64,000 nucleotides of DNA from Paenibacillus pedocola (GTDB taxonomy: Bacteria > Bacillota > Bacilli > Paenibacillales > Paenibacillaceae): the NCBI RefSeq assembly GCF_031599675.1, contig NZ_CP134223.1:5934501-5998500 (forward strand). Direction: 5' to 3'. The position numbers and the translations under genes are program-made. How positions within the stretch are numbered: position 1 is the first letter of the stretch; each line of letters opens with the position of its first letter. This document shows positions 27,411 to 35,969 of this stretch, piece by piece. The notes beneath the pieces are model-generated. The model saw nothing but the letters and a program-made list of their open reading frames with translations. It was not told the origin of the DNA and searched no databases.

Positions 27411-28835
27411 CTACTTGGTATGAATACGCAGAATTTCTACGGGCGACAATGAGCTGCCACTGCCTGTTACAATGTATACTTTATATGCGGTGTTAGCAGT
27501 AAGGCCGCTCAGGGTCAGTGTTTGTCTAACGCCTGGCGCAGGAGCTGGAGTAATATTACCCGTCCAAGGTGACGTCAGCAGAACGCCGCTGCTATTTTGA
27601 CCGGCTGCAACCTGCGCTGCGCTAGGATCGGTAGCATTAGCCGGCAGTACAACATATCTTACTGGGGCAGATGCGCCTCCCGTATGACCGTAAGATACAT
27701 AGACATCGGCAGTTACAGTACCCATGGAGCCCGGACTAAGCTCTGTAATCGCCGTAGCACCGCTTGGGGCTGTAGTCAAACGCAGAGTTGACACGGCCGA
27801 CCAGCTTCCTACAGAATCCGAAAGCGCGATATAAGCCGCATACTGGGTGTTAGCCTGCAATCCATAGACGGAGAAAGCTACAGTCGTATTACCGGTTGCT
27901 GCTACTTTTCCATAGTTTACTCCTGCAGTTCCTGTGCTGGTCAGGCCGTTCCGGATCTGCAGGGTGCTTGGCACTGCCGTAGTACTGCTATAAGGGGCGA
28001 CCACATAATATACTGCGCCCGTCACCGACGGTGTCAGATATACGTCTGCCGTAACCGAACCGACATGCCCATAAGTAACATTGCTAACCGATGGTGCAGT
28101 GGTTCCTCCACCTCCACCTCCACCGCCGCTTCCTCCACCAGTTGTGCTTGTAGGCGTTGGTGTTGGGGTTGGTGTAGCTGATGGAGTAGGTGTAGGCGTC
28201 GCCGGATTACCTGAACCGCTCGGCTTGTTAGCCGCTGAGTTCCCTATAATACCTACCGCCTCAGCTCTTGTCAGTGGTCTCTTAGGCCCGAAGGTTCCAT
28301 CCGGGTAACCGTTAATGATGTTCTTAGCGGCCGCGGCTGCGACTGCACCTTTAGCCCATGAAGCAATTTGGGCACTGTCCTTGAACGTAAGTGAGGTGTT
28401 GCTGGTATTCAAGCTAAGGAGCTTGGCTGTAATTACTGCAGCTTCCTGACGGGTAAGCGGACTGGACGAGCGGAATGTATTGTTCTCATATCCGCCGATG
28501 TATCCGGCTTTTACGGCTTTTGCCACTTCACTATAAGCCCAGTTGGAGCTCTTTAGATCTTTGAACGCAATAGATGCTGTTTCCGTGAACCCAAACAGGC
28601 GATTCACCAGGGCAACATATTCCCCGCGGGTGATGGGCTTATTCGGTTTTACAGTGCCGTCAGCATACCCTTGCAAATAACCCTTGTTGAGCCAATCCTG
28701 CAGTTGGTTTTGTGCCCAGTGCCCTTGAATGTCCTTGGCAGCCGGTGCTGCTGATACACTACCCAAAGCTCCGAACAACATGCTAACCCCAAGCAAACCA
28801 GTCATCAAACCGCGCAATGCTTTCTTCATCTTCAT
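27411..28835 (-). CDS. S-layer-homology (SLH) surface protein with FN3-like repeats
   Basis: 474 residues from the chosen ATG. A signal peptide (MKMKKALRGLMTGLLGVSML, cleavage likely after SVSA or SAA) is followed by three SLH domains (about 30-200; KDIQGHWAQ..., FKDLKSSNWAYSEV..., FKDSAQIASWAKGAV...). SLH domains bind pyruvylated secondary wall polymer. A Pro/Thr linker and a Gly-rich run of about eight residues follow, then two FN3-like modules of about 100 residues ending in related motifs (GLQANTQYAAYIALSD; GLTANTAYKVYIVTGS). AGGAGG lies 12 bases upstream of the ATG. Longer starts lack a better site. No enzyme domain is seen, so the role is probably structural or adhesive. Confidence 0.87.
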   Translation of the reverse strand: MKMKKALRGLMTGLLGVSMLFGALGSVSAAPAAKDIQGHWAQNQLQDWLNKGYLQGYADGTVKPNKPITRGEYVALVNRLFGFTETASIAFKDLKSSNWAYSEVAKAVKAGYIGGYENNTFRSSSPLTRQEAAVITAKLLSLNTSNTSLTFKDSAQIASWAKGAVAAAAAKNIINGYPDGTFGPKRPLTRAEAVGIIGNSAANKPSGSGNPATPTPTPSATPTPTPTPTSTTGGGSGGGGGGGGTTAPSVSNVTYGHVGSVTADVYLTPSVTGAVYYVVAPYSSTTAVPSTLQIRNGLTSTGTAGVNYGKVAATGNTTVAFSVYGLQANTQYAAYIALSDSVGSWSAVSTLRLTTAPSGATAITELSPGSMGTVTADVYVSYGHTGGASAPVRYVVLPANATDPSAAQVAAGQNSSGVLLTSPWTGNITPAPAPGVRQTLTLSGLTANTAYKVYIVTGSGSSLSPVEILRIHTK

Positions 28836-29238
28836 TCTGCTGTCCATCCTCCTAATAGTTTGTGAGCATAGCCTGCCGATTAGTATCGTACAAAAGCGAC
28901 ACTGGAAGCGTATGCTTAAAATTGGTGAGCCTCCGCTTTGTAAAAACACTTGTCCAAAACCTGCTTCGGAAGCATACTGTTAGTTCTGTCAGCTTAGGCA
29001 GTATGAATAACTCAGGAACGCTTACTTTGAAACCATTATCCGTTGTACATGGGCTTTAGCATCACTATACATCTATCGCTAATTACATCATTTTCAACTA
29101 TACGCCTAAGCTGCGATTAGTCTGCATCGAGGCAAGAACGTAGGCCCAACATCTTTAATTACCCAGATTTTGCATTACTCTAACATAAATATGGAAATTC
29201 ATGTTAGCTTTTCGCTTTTCACACCCTTTTCCGTACAA
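28836..29238 (-). promoter_or_regulatory. Long leader region of the SLH-protein gene
   Basis: About 400 bp without a gene lie between the cold-shock terminator and the SLH-protein start. A palindrome CTAACAT / ATGTTAG spans 29180-29207 and could be an operator near the promoter. Long leaders are common for abundant surface proteins. No known riboswitch class is recognised, and no complete -35/-10 pair is called. Confidence 0.4.
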
Positions 29239-29270
29239 CAAAAAAAGACCTTGGGAAAATCCCAAGGTCT
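29239..29270 (-). terminator. Cold-shock gene terminator
   Basis: AGACCTTGGG and CCCAAGGTCT form a perfect 10-bp stem with a short loop, followed by seven T on the minus strand, about 65 bases downstream of the cold-shock gene. Confidence 0.92.
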
Positions 29271-29332
29271 GTGCTAGCGTAGTCTCAATTGCTAACCATC
29301 TACCATATATGTAGGTCGGCTGCGCCGGATGA

Positions 29333-29530
29333 TTATAATTTGATGACGTTAGCTGCTTGTGGTCCGCGTGCGCCTTCTACGATATCAAACTCAACGGATT
29401 GACCTTCGTCCAAAGTCTTGAAACCGTCAGTTTGGATTGCGGAGAAGTGTACAAATACGTCGCCACCGTCGGCAGTTTCGATGAAACCATAACCTTTTTC
29501 TGCGTTAAACCATTTAACTTTACCTTCCAT
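29333..29530 (-). CDS. Cold-shock protein (CspA/CspB family)
   Basis: 65 residues, the usual length. It is a single-stranded RNA/DNA-binding OB-fold protein that melts RNA structure. RNP1 (KGYGFI) and RNP2 (VFVHF) are intact, and MEGKVKWFNAEKGYGFIE is the standard start. AAGGGA lies about 11 bases upstream of the ATG. Upstream is a strong promoter with a leader of about 50 bases, and downstream a strong terminator, so it is a single-gene unit. The exact csp paralogue cannot be fixed. Confidence 0.96.
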   Translation of the reverse strand: MEGKVKWFNAEKGYGFIETADGGDVFVHFSAIQTDGFKTLDEGQSVEFDIVEGARGPQAANVIKL

Positions 29531-29583
29531 TGATTAAACATTCCCTTCGTCATCAGATGAACGTGAGTCTTGCTCACAACTCG

Positions 29584-29613
29584 ACTATACCACCGCTGCT
29601 TCTCTATTGTCAA
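29584..29613 (-). promoter_or_regulatory. SigA promoter of the cold-shock gene
   Basis: TTGACA (29613-29608, perfect) and TATAGT (29589-29584) on the minus strand are separated by 18 bases, followed by a leader of about 45 bases. Confidence 0.8.
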
Positions 29614-29695
29614 TTGGAAAAGTAAATGTTTACTTTCAATAATTTACCATTCGTTAATTTAAAAATAAAGTAGCTTAAACTGTGATCATTTCATC

Positions 29696-29734
29696 AAAAA
29701 AGGAGCAGACGCTTTATAATACCCGTCTGCTCCT
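29696..29734 (-). terminator. Terminator of the flaG-fliD-fliS-fliT operon
   Basis: GGAGCAGACG and CGTCTGCTCC form a stem closed by a loop of about 12 bases and followed by six T, 23 bases after the fliT-like stop. Confidence 0.92.
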
Positions 29735-29756
29735 GAGATGAAACATCAGGAAATTA

Positions 29757-30092
29757 TTATTTTTTGCGGTCCATTAGGATGCTGTCCCGCGTATAGCCCC
29801 CTTCGTAGGCATTGCGCTGGACTTTGGCTAACTCTCTCTGTTGAAGCCACTTAGCCGCCTCACTTTTAAGATGCTGCATTCGTTCAAGAATTGCCGGATC
29901 TAGTCTTAGCAACATCTTCAGCTGCTCCTGTTCCTCAATACTGAAGGGCTGGTTGCTAAACCTATCTCCAAGGGCATCAATCAAAATTTGACGTTGCTCG
30001 ACAAATTCCTCTAACTCCTCAAATGAACAAGTATCAAGTCGGTTAGTGATGCTCTGAGTAATTTCAACTAAACGAACGATCCCATCATCCAT
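29757..30092 (-). CDS. fliT: FliT-like flagellar chaperone
   Basis: 111 residues, helical and charged, in the position fliT occupies after fliS. In known systems FliT binds FliD and keeps it competent for export. The middle contains EELEEFVEQRQILIDALGDR, a leucine/glutamate-rich helical pattern seen in FliT/FlgN-type chaperones. The similarity is loose, so the name rests mainly on location. Its start overlaps fliS by 8 bases, indicating coupled expression. The operon terminator follows. Confidence 0.72.
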   Translation of the reverse strand: MDDGIVRLVEITQSITNRLDTCSFEELEEFVEQRQILIDALGDRFSNQPFSIEEQEQLKMLLRLDPAILERMQHLKSEAAKWLQQRELAKVQRNAYEGGYTRDSILMDRKK

Positions 30093-30480
30093 GAGTATTC
30101 TCGGTTGCAGGCAGCTTAGAGGCTTCCATCCATGTTATGCGAAACTCAGTTAAATATTCAAGAGCCTCTTCAGCATGTGATATCTCTTTTTTCACATTCG
30201 CCTGAACAAGCAGATAATTGATATACTCATAAAGGCCGAATAGACTTTTGGATATTTCATAGGAGGGATTCAAGGTTGACATCAACTCACTAATAATCGT
30301 CTGCGCCTTACCCAGGTTTAAGTTTGCCTTCTGGTGATTAATCTCTTCAATCCCCTCGATACCAGCCCTTACAAATCGGATTGCTCCATCAAACAACATT
30401 ATAAGCAACTGTGCCGGGGTCGATGTATTCACCGATGATTGACGGTATTTTTCATAAGGAGAATTTATCATTTGTGTCAC
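30085..30480 (-). CDS. fliS: FliS, flagellin export chaperone
   Basis: 131 residues. FliS binds the C-terminal helix of flagellin and prevents polymerisation in the cytoplasm. The N terminus (SPYEKYRQSSVNTSTPAQLLIMLFDG) and the central region FVRAGIEGIEEINHQKAN are typical. In Bacillus it also takes part in the FliW-CsrA control loop, because free flagellin availability sets FliW. It lies 13 bp after fliD and overlaps the fliT-like gene by 8 bases. Confidence 0.95.
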   Translation of the reverse strand: MTQMINSPYEKYRQSSVNTSTPAQLLIMLFDGAIRFVRAGIEGIEEINHQKANLNLGKAQTIISELMSTLNPSYEISKSLFGLYEYINYLLVQANVKKEISHAEEALEYLTEFRITWMEASKLPATENTHG

Positions 30481-30493
30481 CCTTCACTTCAAA

Positions 30494-31996
30494 TTAACTC
30501 GTGAATAAACCACTTAAACTTGACGACTGAGAATTGTATTTATTCATCGCCGTTTCCATAGCAGTAAATTGTTTGTAGTATCTAGTTTCCAAATCTGCTA
30601 AACGATCCTGCAATGAGTCGATACGCGAGTTGTAATCCTTTAACATCCGCCCCATAACGCTTTCCGTTTTATAAGCAAATTTAAGGTCCGTTGAAAATTT
30701 CGATGTACCTGCTTTCAATACAATTTTATCCAATGCCTTGTCTGCTGCTGCGGATAGCGCTCCAAAAATTCCTCCGTTTACATCTACTGCAGAACCGCGG
30801 AACACATCGTTTACCTTTTGTGGATTATTTAGTATAGCCTGCTTAAGCTTGTCTTCATCGAGATAGAGCTTACCATTCTCGTAATATTGTCCTGTAGTAA
30901 TCCCCATTCCACTAAGATCACCGAGTTTATCTGTAATTGCCGCACGCATATCCGAGATGGCTGTTTGAAGAATAACATCATTTTTGAGCAGACCACTCTT
31001 TGCTTTCTCTTCCCACAATTCAATATCCTTTTCACTCATTGCTTCCTTTTGTTCATCTGTCAGAGGAGCATAGGTTCTGTATTTCTCTTCACCTATTTTG
31101 GTAGTCATAGTGTTGATTAGATCATTATATGTTTCTACAAAAGCTTTAATTGTTTCAATAGACTTATCAGCATCAGCCTGAGTCGTAATCGTCGTGGCGC
31201 CACCCGTAGTGGCACTTTTAGCAAGAAAAGTGAGCGATACACCATTTACCGTCAGTGAATTTGAAGTGCTGGTGTAGGTCTCCGCAGCGGTCGACTTACT
31301 GCTGGAAATCTCCGCAATCGCATTTTTGGCCTTGAAAAATGAATCAACTGTGTCGCTATAATCCATATCCAACAGGGTAAGGAGCGAGCCGCTTATCTTC
31401 TGATTTTCAATTACATTATCTGTACCAAACTTATTGGATGTAATTGACAACTTACCGCTCACTTCATCAAAGCTGGCTTTGACATCTGCCGAACTACTGT
31501 TTATTTTAGCCATAGCTGTTGAAATCGTATCGTCTGAAGTAAAGGTAATGCTATCCCCCCCAGCTACATCAAAAGTAAGTGGAGAAGTTGCCCCGCTCAG
31601 GTCACTCAGTTTGGTAGCAAGTGTAACCTTATCTGTCCCTAAAGTCGTAGTAAGCTTTGTAGCCGATTCTAATGAGGATTTAGTTGCAAGCTGAGTTACT
31701 GTAACCGACATCTCAACCCCGTTAGCTGCCGCGCTGGCCTCGGCCCGAACAGCTGTCGTATTACCACTCAGAACTGCTTTTTGGGTGTTCATTTGGGAAG
31801 AAGTATTCCACTTAATCAATTTATTCATCTTAAGATCGACTAACTTGGCGTTAAATTCTCTGTAGCTGTCCCGCTGCCATCCCATTAGTGTTTTTTGTTG
31901 ATTCAGCTTATCCAATGGTGCACGCTTAGCTGTCATCATCTGTTTGACGATACTGTCAATGTCTAATCCCGATGAAAATCCGCTAACTCTAAGCAT
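30494..31996 (-). CDS. fliD: FliD, filament cap protein (HAP2)
   Basis: 500 residues. FliD caps the growing filament and guides flagellin insertion. MLRVSGFSSGLDIDSIVKQMMTAKRAPLDKL is the standard N-terminal D0 start, seen here through residue 20 onward as a helix. The C terminus has the paired helix (MLKDYNSRIDSLQDRLADLE). It lies 16 bp downstream of flaG and is followed by fliS. The middle contains long Ser/Thr-rich stretches. No defect is seen. Confidence 0.96.
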   Translation of the reverse strand: MLRVSGFSSGLDIDSIVKQMMTAKRAPLDKLNQQKTLMGWQRDSYREFNAKLVDLKMNKLIKWNTSSQMNTQKAVLSGNTTAVRAEASAAANGVEMSVTVTQLATKSSLESATKLTTTLGTDKVTLATKLSDLSGATSPLTFDVAGGDSITFTSDDTISTAMAKINSSSADVKASFDEVSGKLSITSNKFGTDNVIENQKISGSLLTLLDMDYSDTVDSFFKAKNAIAEISSSKSTAAETYTSTSNSLTVNGVSLTFLAKSATTGGATTITTQADADKSIETIKAFVETYNDLINTMTTKIGEEKYRTYAPLTDEQKEAMSEKDIELWEEKAKSGLLKNDVILQTAISDMRAAITDKLGDLSGMGITTGQYYENGKLYLDEDKLKQAILNNPQKVNDVFRGSAVDVNGGIFGALSAAADKALDKIVLKAGTSKFSTDLKFAYKTESVMGRMLKDYNSRIDSLQDRLADLETRYYKQFTAMETAMNKYNSQSSSLSGLFTS

Positions 31997-32012
31997 ATCT
32001 CACAACCCCTCT

Positions 32013-32414
32013 CTATACTTTCTCATCGATAAGAATACCGGCAATTTCCATCATTTTCGCTACAAGATCGAGCGTTTTTTCAGGTGGGACTTCTCGTATT
32101 AATTCGCCCGTTTCTTTATTCATTACCTTTACCATCAGGGCGTGGGTCTTCTCATGTATGCTTATTTCCAAAGAGGTAGTTGGCCCTTCTAATGCTTTTA
32201 CTGCACGAGCAATGGTTCGGATTAGCTGCTCTTCTCCAACCGGAACCTTGACTCCTTGCCTTTCGATTGCATTAAGATCCGAGGCACTTGTGACTTGCGC
32301 TATCCAGTTGTTGTCGTCTTTTTTTGTGGCAGTCTCATATTTCGGATTACTAATGCTCCGCTCTACTGATTTGGCTGATAGAGAAAACTGAACGTCCATT
32401 CCCAAAACCCCCAC
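32013..32414 (-). CDS. flaG: FlaG family flagellar protein
   Basis: 133 residues. The C-terminal half VMNKETGELIREVPPEKTLD is the conserved FlaG motif. The family affects filament length and is usually next to fliD. Start context: CCGTGGGGGTTTTGGGA before the ATG. It is the first gene of flaG-fliD-fliS-fliT, with a SigD-type promoter directly upstream, and it is separated from the glycosylation genes by about 155 bp. It may be partly read through from that block. Confidence 0.93.
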   Translation of the reverse strand: MGVLGMDVQFSLSAKSVERSISNPKYETATKKDDNNWIAQVTSASDLNAIERQGVKVPVGEEQLIRTIARAVKALEGPTTSLEISIHEKTHALMVKVMNKETGELIREVPPEKTLDLVAKMMEIAGILIDEKV

Positions 32415-32435
32415 GGAAACTAGTATTTAGTTTAT

Positions 32436-32462
32436 ATATCGGTATAAGATCGGGGTTATTTA
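32436..32462 (-). promoter_or_regulatory. SigD (sigma-28) promoter of flaG operon
   Basis: TAAA (32462-32459), a 15-base spacer and ACCGATAT (32443-32436) on the minus strand match the flagellar consensus TAAA-N15-GCCGATAT with one mismatch. Confidence 0.82.
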
Positions 32463-32569
32463 GCTTTTTCAACCCATATCTCTAATTTTCTACAGTACAG
32501 CAGATAGATGTCTCCACAAGAATGCTTAGATACATAGACAATCTAGTAAGTCGATAATAAGTGTACTTG

Positions 32570-33259
32570 CTATATTGCATCTACAAAGAACTGTTGTGCC
32601 CAGCATTTCTGTTGCGCTTTATACCCTATTGCCCCATTCTCGCCTTTGAATACAACCATTCCACTCTCCACATTCCGCTCATAAACCGAGGCACCTATTC
32701 CTACCGATACTCGGTCACCGATTACACAACTTCCGACAATTGAAGAGTGAGGAAGTAATGAAACCCCCTTGCCGAGTTTCGGGTAAATACCATTTTGTGC
32801 TCCAACTGTACTACCTTGCGCTGCTATCAAAAAATCGGAGTATTGCGCTTTGCCTAATACCGTACCTACGGTATGAAAAAGAAGAAAAATATCAGGTAAC
32901 TTTGTATCATACATGCAGCTAAAGCCATGCAGTGATTTGTTTAAGTAAAATATTTTATTGGCTAAGGCAGTATCACCATTCTCATTCCATACACTATTCG
33001 ACAAAAACCAAAGAAAAACTGCGTACTGATCTGAATGTAGATGATTTAATAATGCAGAGCCATTCTTCTGGTATGACTCAAGAGCTACCCTTGAAAAACA
33101 ATAACCGGTCCGGTCCAATGCAACATCAATAGCCACCTTCTCAATTCCAGTCTGAAAATCGATGGTTTGATTATCCGGAAAAAAATGATTAAGTTGAGCA
33201 GATATATACTTTTTGAAATCATATAATGAAAGGGAGAGTTCTATACTAATTCTAATCAC
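32570..33259 (-). CDS. Hexapeptide-repeat (LbH) acyltransferase-like protein
   Basis: 229 residues. The C-terminal half shows spaced V/I-G-x-x motifs (ISIV-type turns in SSIVGSCVIGDRVSVGIGA) expected of left-handed beta-helix acyltransferases, and QGSTVGAQNGIYPKLGKGVS resembles serine/sugar O-acetyltransferases. The first 110 residues are not recognised. Start codon is GTG, with AAGGAAAGAA immediately upstream. It is the last gene of the glycosylation block, so it may acylate the sugar made by the upstream enzymes. That role is inferred from context, and the acyl donor is unknown. Confidence 0.75.
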   Translation of the reverse strand: MIRISIELSLSLYDFKKYISAQLNHFFPDNQTIDFQTGIEKVAIDVALDRTGYCFSRVALESYQKNGSALLNHLHSDQYAVFLWFLSNSVWNENGDTALANKIFYLNKSLHGFSCMYDTKLPDIFLLFHTVGTVLGKAQYSDFLIAAQGSTVGAQNGIYPKLGKGVSLLPHSSIVGSCVIGDRVSVGIGASVYERNVESGMVVFKGENGAIGYKAQQKCWAQQFFVDAI

Positions 33260-33302
33260 TTCTTTCCTTATAATTCATTCTCTTATTAAATTCGGCTGAA
33301 AA

Positions 33303-34487
33303 TCATACATTCCAATGTTCAATATTTATTAATTCAATATCTAAATGTAGTTTTTCAAGAATGAGCTTGTTCTCTCCGAAATAATTAGGATTCATAACAA
33401 TTATTGTAGAAATCCCTTCATTCCCCAAATCAGAAACGCCTATTATTTCATGTCCCGTACCAGGTACAAAATTCCCTACCTTATTAGGATTGACATCTAT
33501 TACGCAATTAATATAATATCTATCTGGATCTATTAAATTCAAAAAAGTCACACCTTTTGCTCCAGCACCCCAAATCGCTATTTTACCCTTTTTACAATAC
33601 CGCGAAAGCTTGTCAGTTACGTTTTTTTTCCAATCTAATTCATACTTAGCAAAACCGATGCTAGTTATATGACTGTGATTTGTGGGTTGAGGTTCATTAT
33701 AAGGTCTCTCTTCAGTCTCAGCTATCCTAGCTTCTAACCACAAGTATTGATCGTTAAAAATATGCTCAATGTTCACAACTTCAAATCCAGCTAATTCAAA
33801 TGCCTTTGTCAGTGAAGATTTGCTAAAATATGAACAGTGCTCATAGAAAATATCAAACATAACTTTATTCTTAAAAATCCATTCCACACATGGCGTTTCA
33901 AAAAACACTTTGGCATGGGGAGAATGGGTCAGTGCACTTCTTACATCTCTAAGCAAAAGCAATGGTTCTGATATATGTTCTATAACATGCCGACAAATAA
34001 CAACATCGGTCTTTATATCAACGCATTCTTCATTGAATAACCTTTTTTCAAATTTTAATTTACCCTCTAATTCTATTTCCGATCCTATATAGCTTGGATC
34101 AAAACCATATCCGCGATTTTCTCCACCTTCTACTATCTTTCTCAGAAAAACACCTTTTCCACAGCCGATTTCAACCACATTTACGTTCCGCACTTCATTT
34201 CTATTTACAAGGGTAGCTACCAGTTCATCTAAATACTTGTCGAAATACTGAGAATGGGATTGAGTATTTTCATAGTCACTACCATAAACAACTTTACTTG
34301 AATCAAAGGAGCTGTTATAAACAAAACCACAACTTCCACACTGGAGAATAGTCAAATCTCCTTTTGCAAGCTGCCTTGCATCCTCAGAGTTATTAATCAA
34401 TATATTTTGAAAAACGGGCATCTGCTCCCGAGTTAGTATACTAATCGTATTTGAAGATTGGCATATCGGACATTGATTATTGTTCAC
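33303..34487 (-). CDS. Class I SAM methyltransferase, sugar C-methyltransferase type (second copy in island)
   Basis: 394 residues from the preferred GTG. An N-terminal zinc-type finger (CPICQSSN ... LQCGSCGFVY) is followed by the SAM-binding motif VVEIGCGKGVFLRK and a C-terminal Rossmann-like domain (IAIWGAGAKGVTFLNLI). This three-part layout is that of sugar C-methyltransferases such as TylCIII/NovU, though O-methylation cannot be excluded. GGAGG lies 8 bases before GTG 34487. An ATG at 34502 is also in frame but lacks a ribosome site. It overlaps the SDR gene by about 11 bases. It is weakly related to the other methyltransferase gene (35970-37196). Confidence 0.82.
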   Translation of the reverse strand: MNNNQCPICQSSNTISILTREQMPVFQNILINNSEDARQLAKGDLTILQCGSCGFVYNSSFDSSKVVYGSDYENTQSHSQYFDKYLDELVATLVNRNEVRNVNVVEIGCGKGVFLRKIVEGGENRGYGFDPSYIGSEIELEGKLKFEKRLFNEECVDIKTDVVICRHVIEHISEPLLLLRDVRSALTHSPHAKVFFETPCVEWIFKNKVMFDIFYEHCSYFSKSSLTKAFELAGFEVVNIEHIFNDQYLWLEARIAETEERPYNEPQPTNHSHITSIGFAKYELDWKKNVTDKLSRYCKKGKIAIWGAGAKGVTFLNLIDPDRYYINCVIDVNPNKVGNFVPGTGHEIIGVSDLGNEGISTIIVMNPNYFGENKLILEKLHLDIELINIEHWNV

Positions 34488-35412
34488 TTGGCCTGCCTCC
34501 ATAAAGATATAATCGCCACCACTCTATTGTTTCATATAAACCTTTTTCTAACGTTACTGTTTCATTCCACCCAACATCTTGTTTTAACCTTTCGACATCA
34601 GCAAGCACTATTCCAGGTTCATCTTTTGGAGCGGGAATTGCATTCAAATGAATAAGTTCTTTTCTCCCTAAGATATCTGCTATAGTATAAACAATTTCAA
34701 GCAAACGTATCGGCTCACCTGAACCTACGTTAACCGGGCCTTCAATCTGTGTATCTAAAAGTTTAACCAATGCTTTTGCTGCATCCTTAACGTAAAGATA
34801 GTCACGAATTTGCTGTCCATGAGAACACTTGGCCTGGTCTCCTTTTAATAAAGATAAAATCACAGAGGGAACCAGACGAAGCTCATGCTCCCACGGACCA
34901 TACAGATAGAAAACTCTTGCCCAAGCACATGAAATTCCATAGCTTTGTTGGTATGACATGAGAATATGATGAAGTGAATTTTTACTTGAACCATAAATGC
35001 TATTATAAGCCGGCGGAGTATCGAACTCCCTACAAATACCCCATTTTAAATCATATTCCGCACATGAACCTATTCCTACAATTCTTTCGCCCCCTGCTGA
35101 ACAAAACATATCAAATAACGACATACTGGCTTTCAGCCATTTGAGGTTTGAGGCTGAGTTCCAGTATTGTCCTGGGGTCGTATCCCATGCAAGGTGTAAA
35201 AGATGTGTAGGCGAATTAATTAAAGAGAACATTTCTCTCAGCTCGTTCTCATTCAATAGATCTACACTAATCCAAGTAATATTCTTTGTGTTTATTTTAT
35301 TTTCATGACTTGATGTTAGCGCATATACCTGATCTTCTCGACCTGCCAACTCATTTAATACATGCCTGCCAATGAATCCGTTTGCTCCCGTTATAATAAT
35401 GGTCTTCTTCAT
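34477..35412 (-). CDS. NAD(P)-dependent epimerase/dehydratase (extended SDR), probable 4-keto-sugar reductase
   Basis: 311 residues. The Rossmann motif GANGFIGRH (9-17) and the active-site YGSSK (YxxxK) are intact, and the C-terminal region VNVGSGEPIRLLEIV is typical of nucleotide-sugar SDRs. Within the island it is best placed as the 4-keto reductase finishing the CDP sugar. CDP-abequose or CDP-paratose synthases (RfbJ/RfbS) are related families, but sequence alone does not decide. Its ATG overlaps the RmlC-like gene stop (ATGA), so they are translationally coupled. Confidence 0.83.
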   Translation of the reverse strand: MKKTIIITGANGFIGRHVLNELAGREDQVYALTSSHENKINTKNITWISVDLLNENELREMFSLINSPTHLLHLAWDTTPGQYWNSASNLKWLKASMSLFDMFCSAGGERIVGIGSCAEYDLKWGICREFDTPPAYNSIYGSSKNSLHHILMSYQQSYGISCAWARVFYLYGPWEHELRLVPSVILSLLKGDQAKCSHGQQIRDYLYVKDAAKALVKLLDTQIEGPVNVGSGEPIRLLEIVYTIADILGRKELIHLNAIPAPKDEPGIVLADVERLKQDVGWNETVTLEKGLYETIEWWRLYLYGGRPSEQ

Positions 35413-35942
35413 TCTAAATACCTGTTATAGCTAAGATCCTTATCAGATATAATTAATTGATCTTCTTCAGGCCATACCACTCCAAAGACAGGGTCATTCC
35501 ACATTATTCCTCGTGAGGATTTTTCATTATACGCTGAACCCATTTGATAAAAAACTTCCGTATTGTCAGATAAAGTTTTAAATCCATGTGCAAAACCCTT
35601 AGGTATATAAAGCATCTTATGATTTGTCTCAGACAATTCTATAGAAAACCACTGTTTATAGGTCAATGATTCAGGCCGTATATCAATAATCACATCATAA
35701 ATCGAACCCTTCGTACATCTGACAAGTTTAGTTTCTTCATAAGGTTCTGCTTGATAGTGCATCCCACGAAGAGTATTTTTATTTTTATTATAAGAAATGT
35801 TGCACTGCACAAAGGAAGACGCTAATCCAAAAGCTAAGAATTCTTCCTCGCACCAAGATCTAGCAAAAAAGCCGCGTTCATCAGACAATAATTCCAGTTC
35901 TACCACGAACGAACCCGATAACGGCGTTTCAACAAAGTACAT
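35409..35942 (-). CDS. RmlC-type sugar 3,5-epimerase (dTDP-4-dehydrorhamnose 3,5-epimerase family)
   Basis: 177 residues, the normal RmlC length. The cupin motifs TLRGMHYQ and IPKGFAHGF are present, with the conserved catalytic His in GMHYQ. The usual RmlC substrate is a dTDP-sugar, but no rmlA, rmlB or rmlD is nearby. Instead rfbF and rfbG supply CDP-4-keto-6-deoxyglucose, so I infer a CDP-sugar substrate, and epimerisation may affect C3, C5 or both. It lies 27 bp after the first methyltransferase gene and overlaps the SDR gene by 4 bases. Confidence 0.88.
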   Translation of the reverse strand: MYFVETPLSGSFVVELELLSDERGFFARSWCEEEFLAFGLASSFVQCNISYNKNKNTLRGMHYQAEPYEETKLVRCTKGSIYDVIIDIRPESLTYKQWFSIELSETNHKMLYIPKGFAHGFKTLSDNTEVFYQMGSAYNEKSSRGIMWNDPVFGVVWPEEDQLIISDKDLSYNRYLE

Positions 35943-35969
35943 CTGCTCTTCCTCCGTTCAAAAACTATT

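Noticed and set aside
28080..28200. Simple-sequence repeat as a phase-variation switch
   Set aside because: The repeats encode the Gly-rich and Pro/Thr linker in frame with varied codons; no long homopolymer or uniform unit is present.
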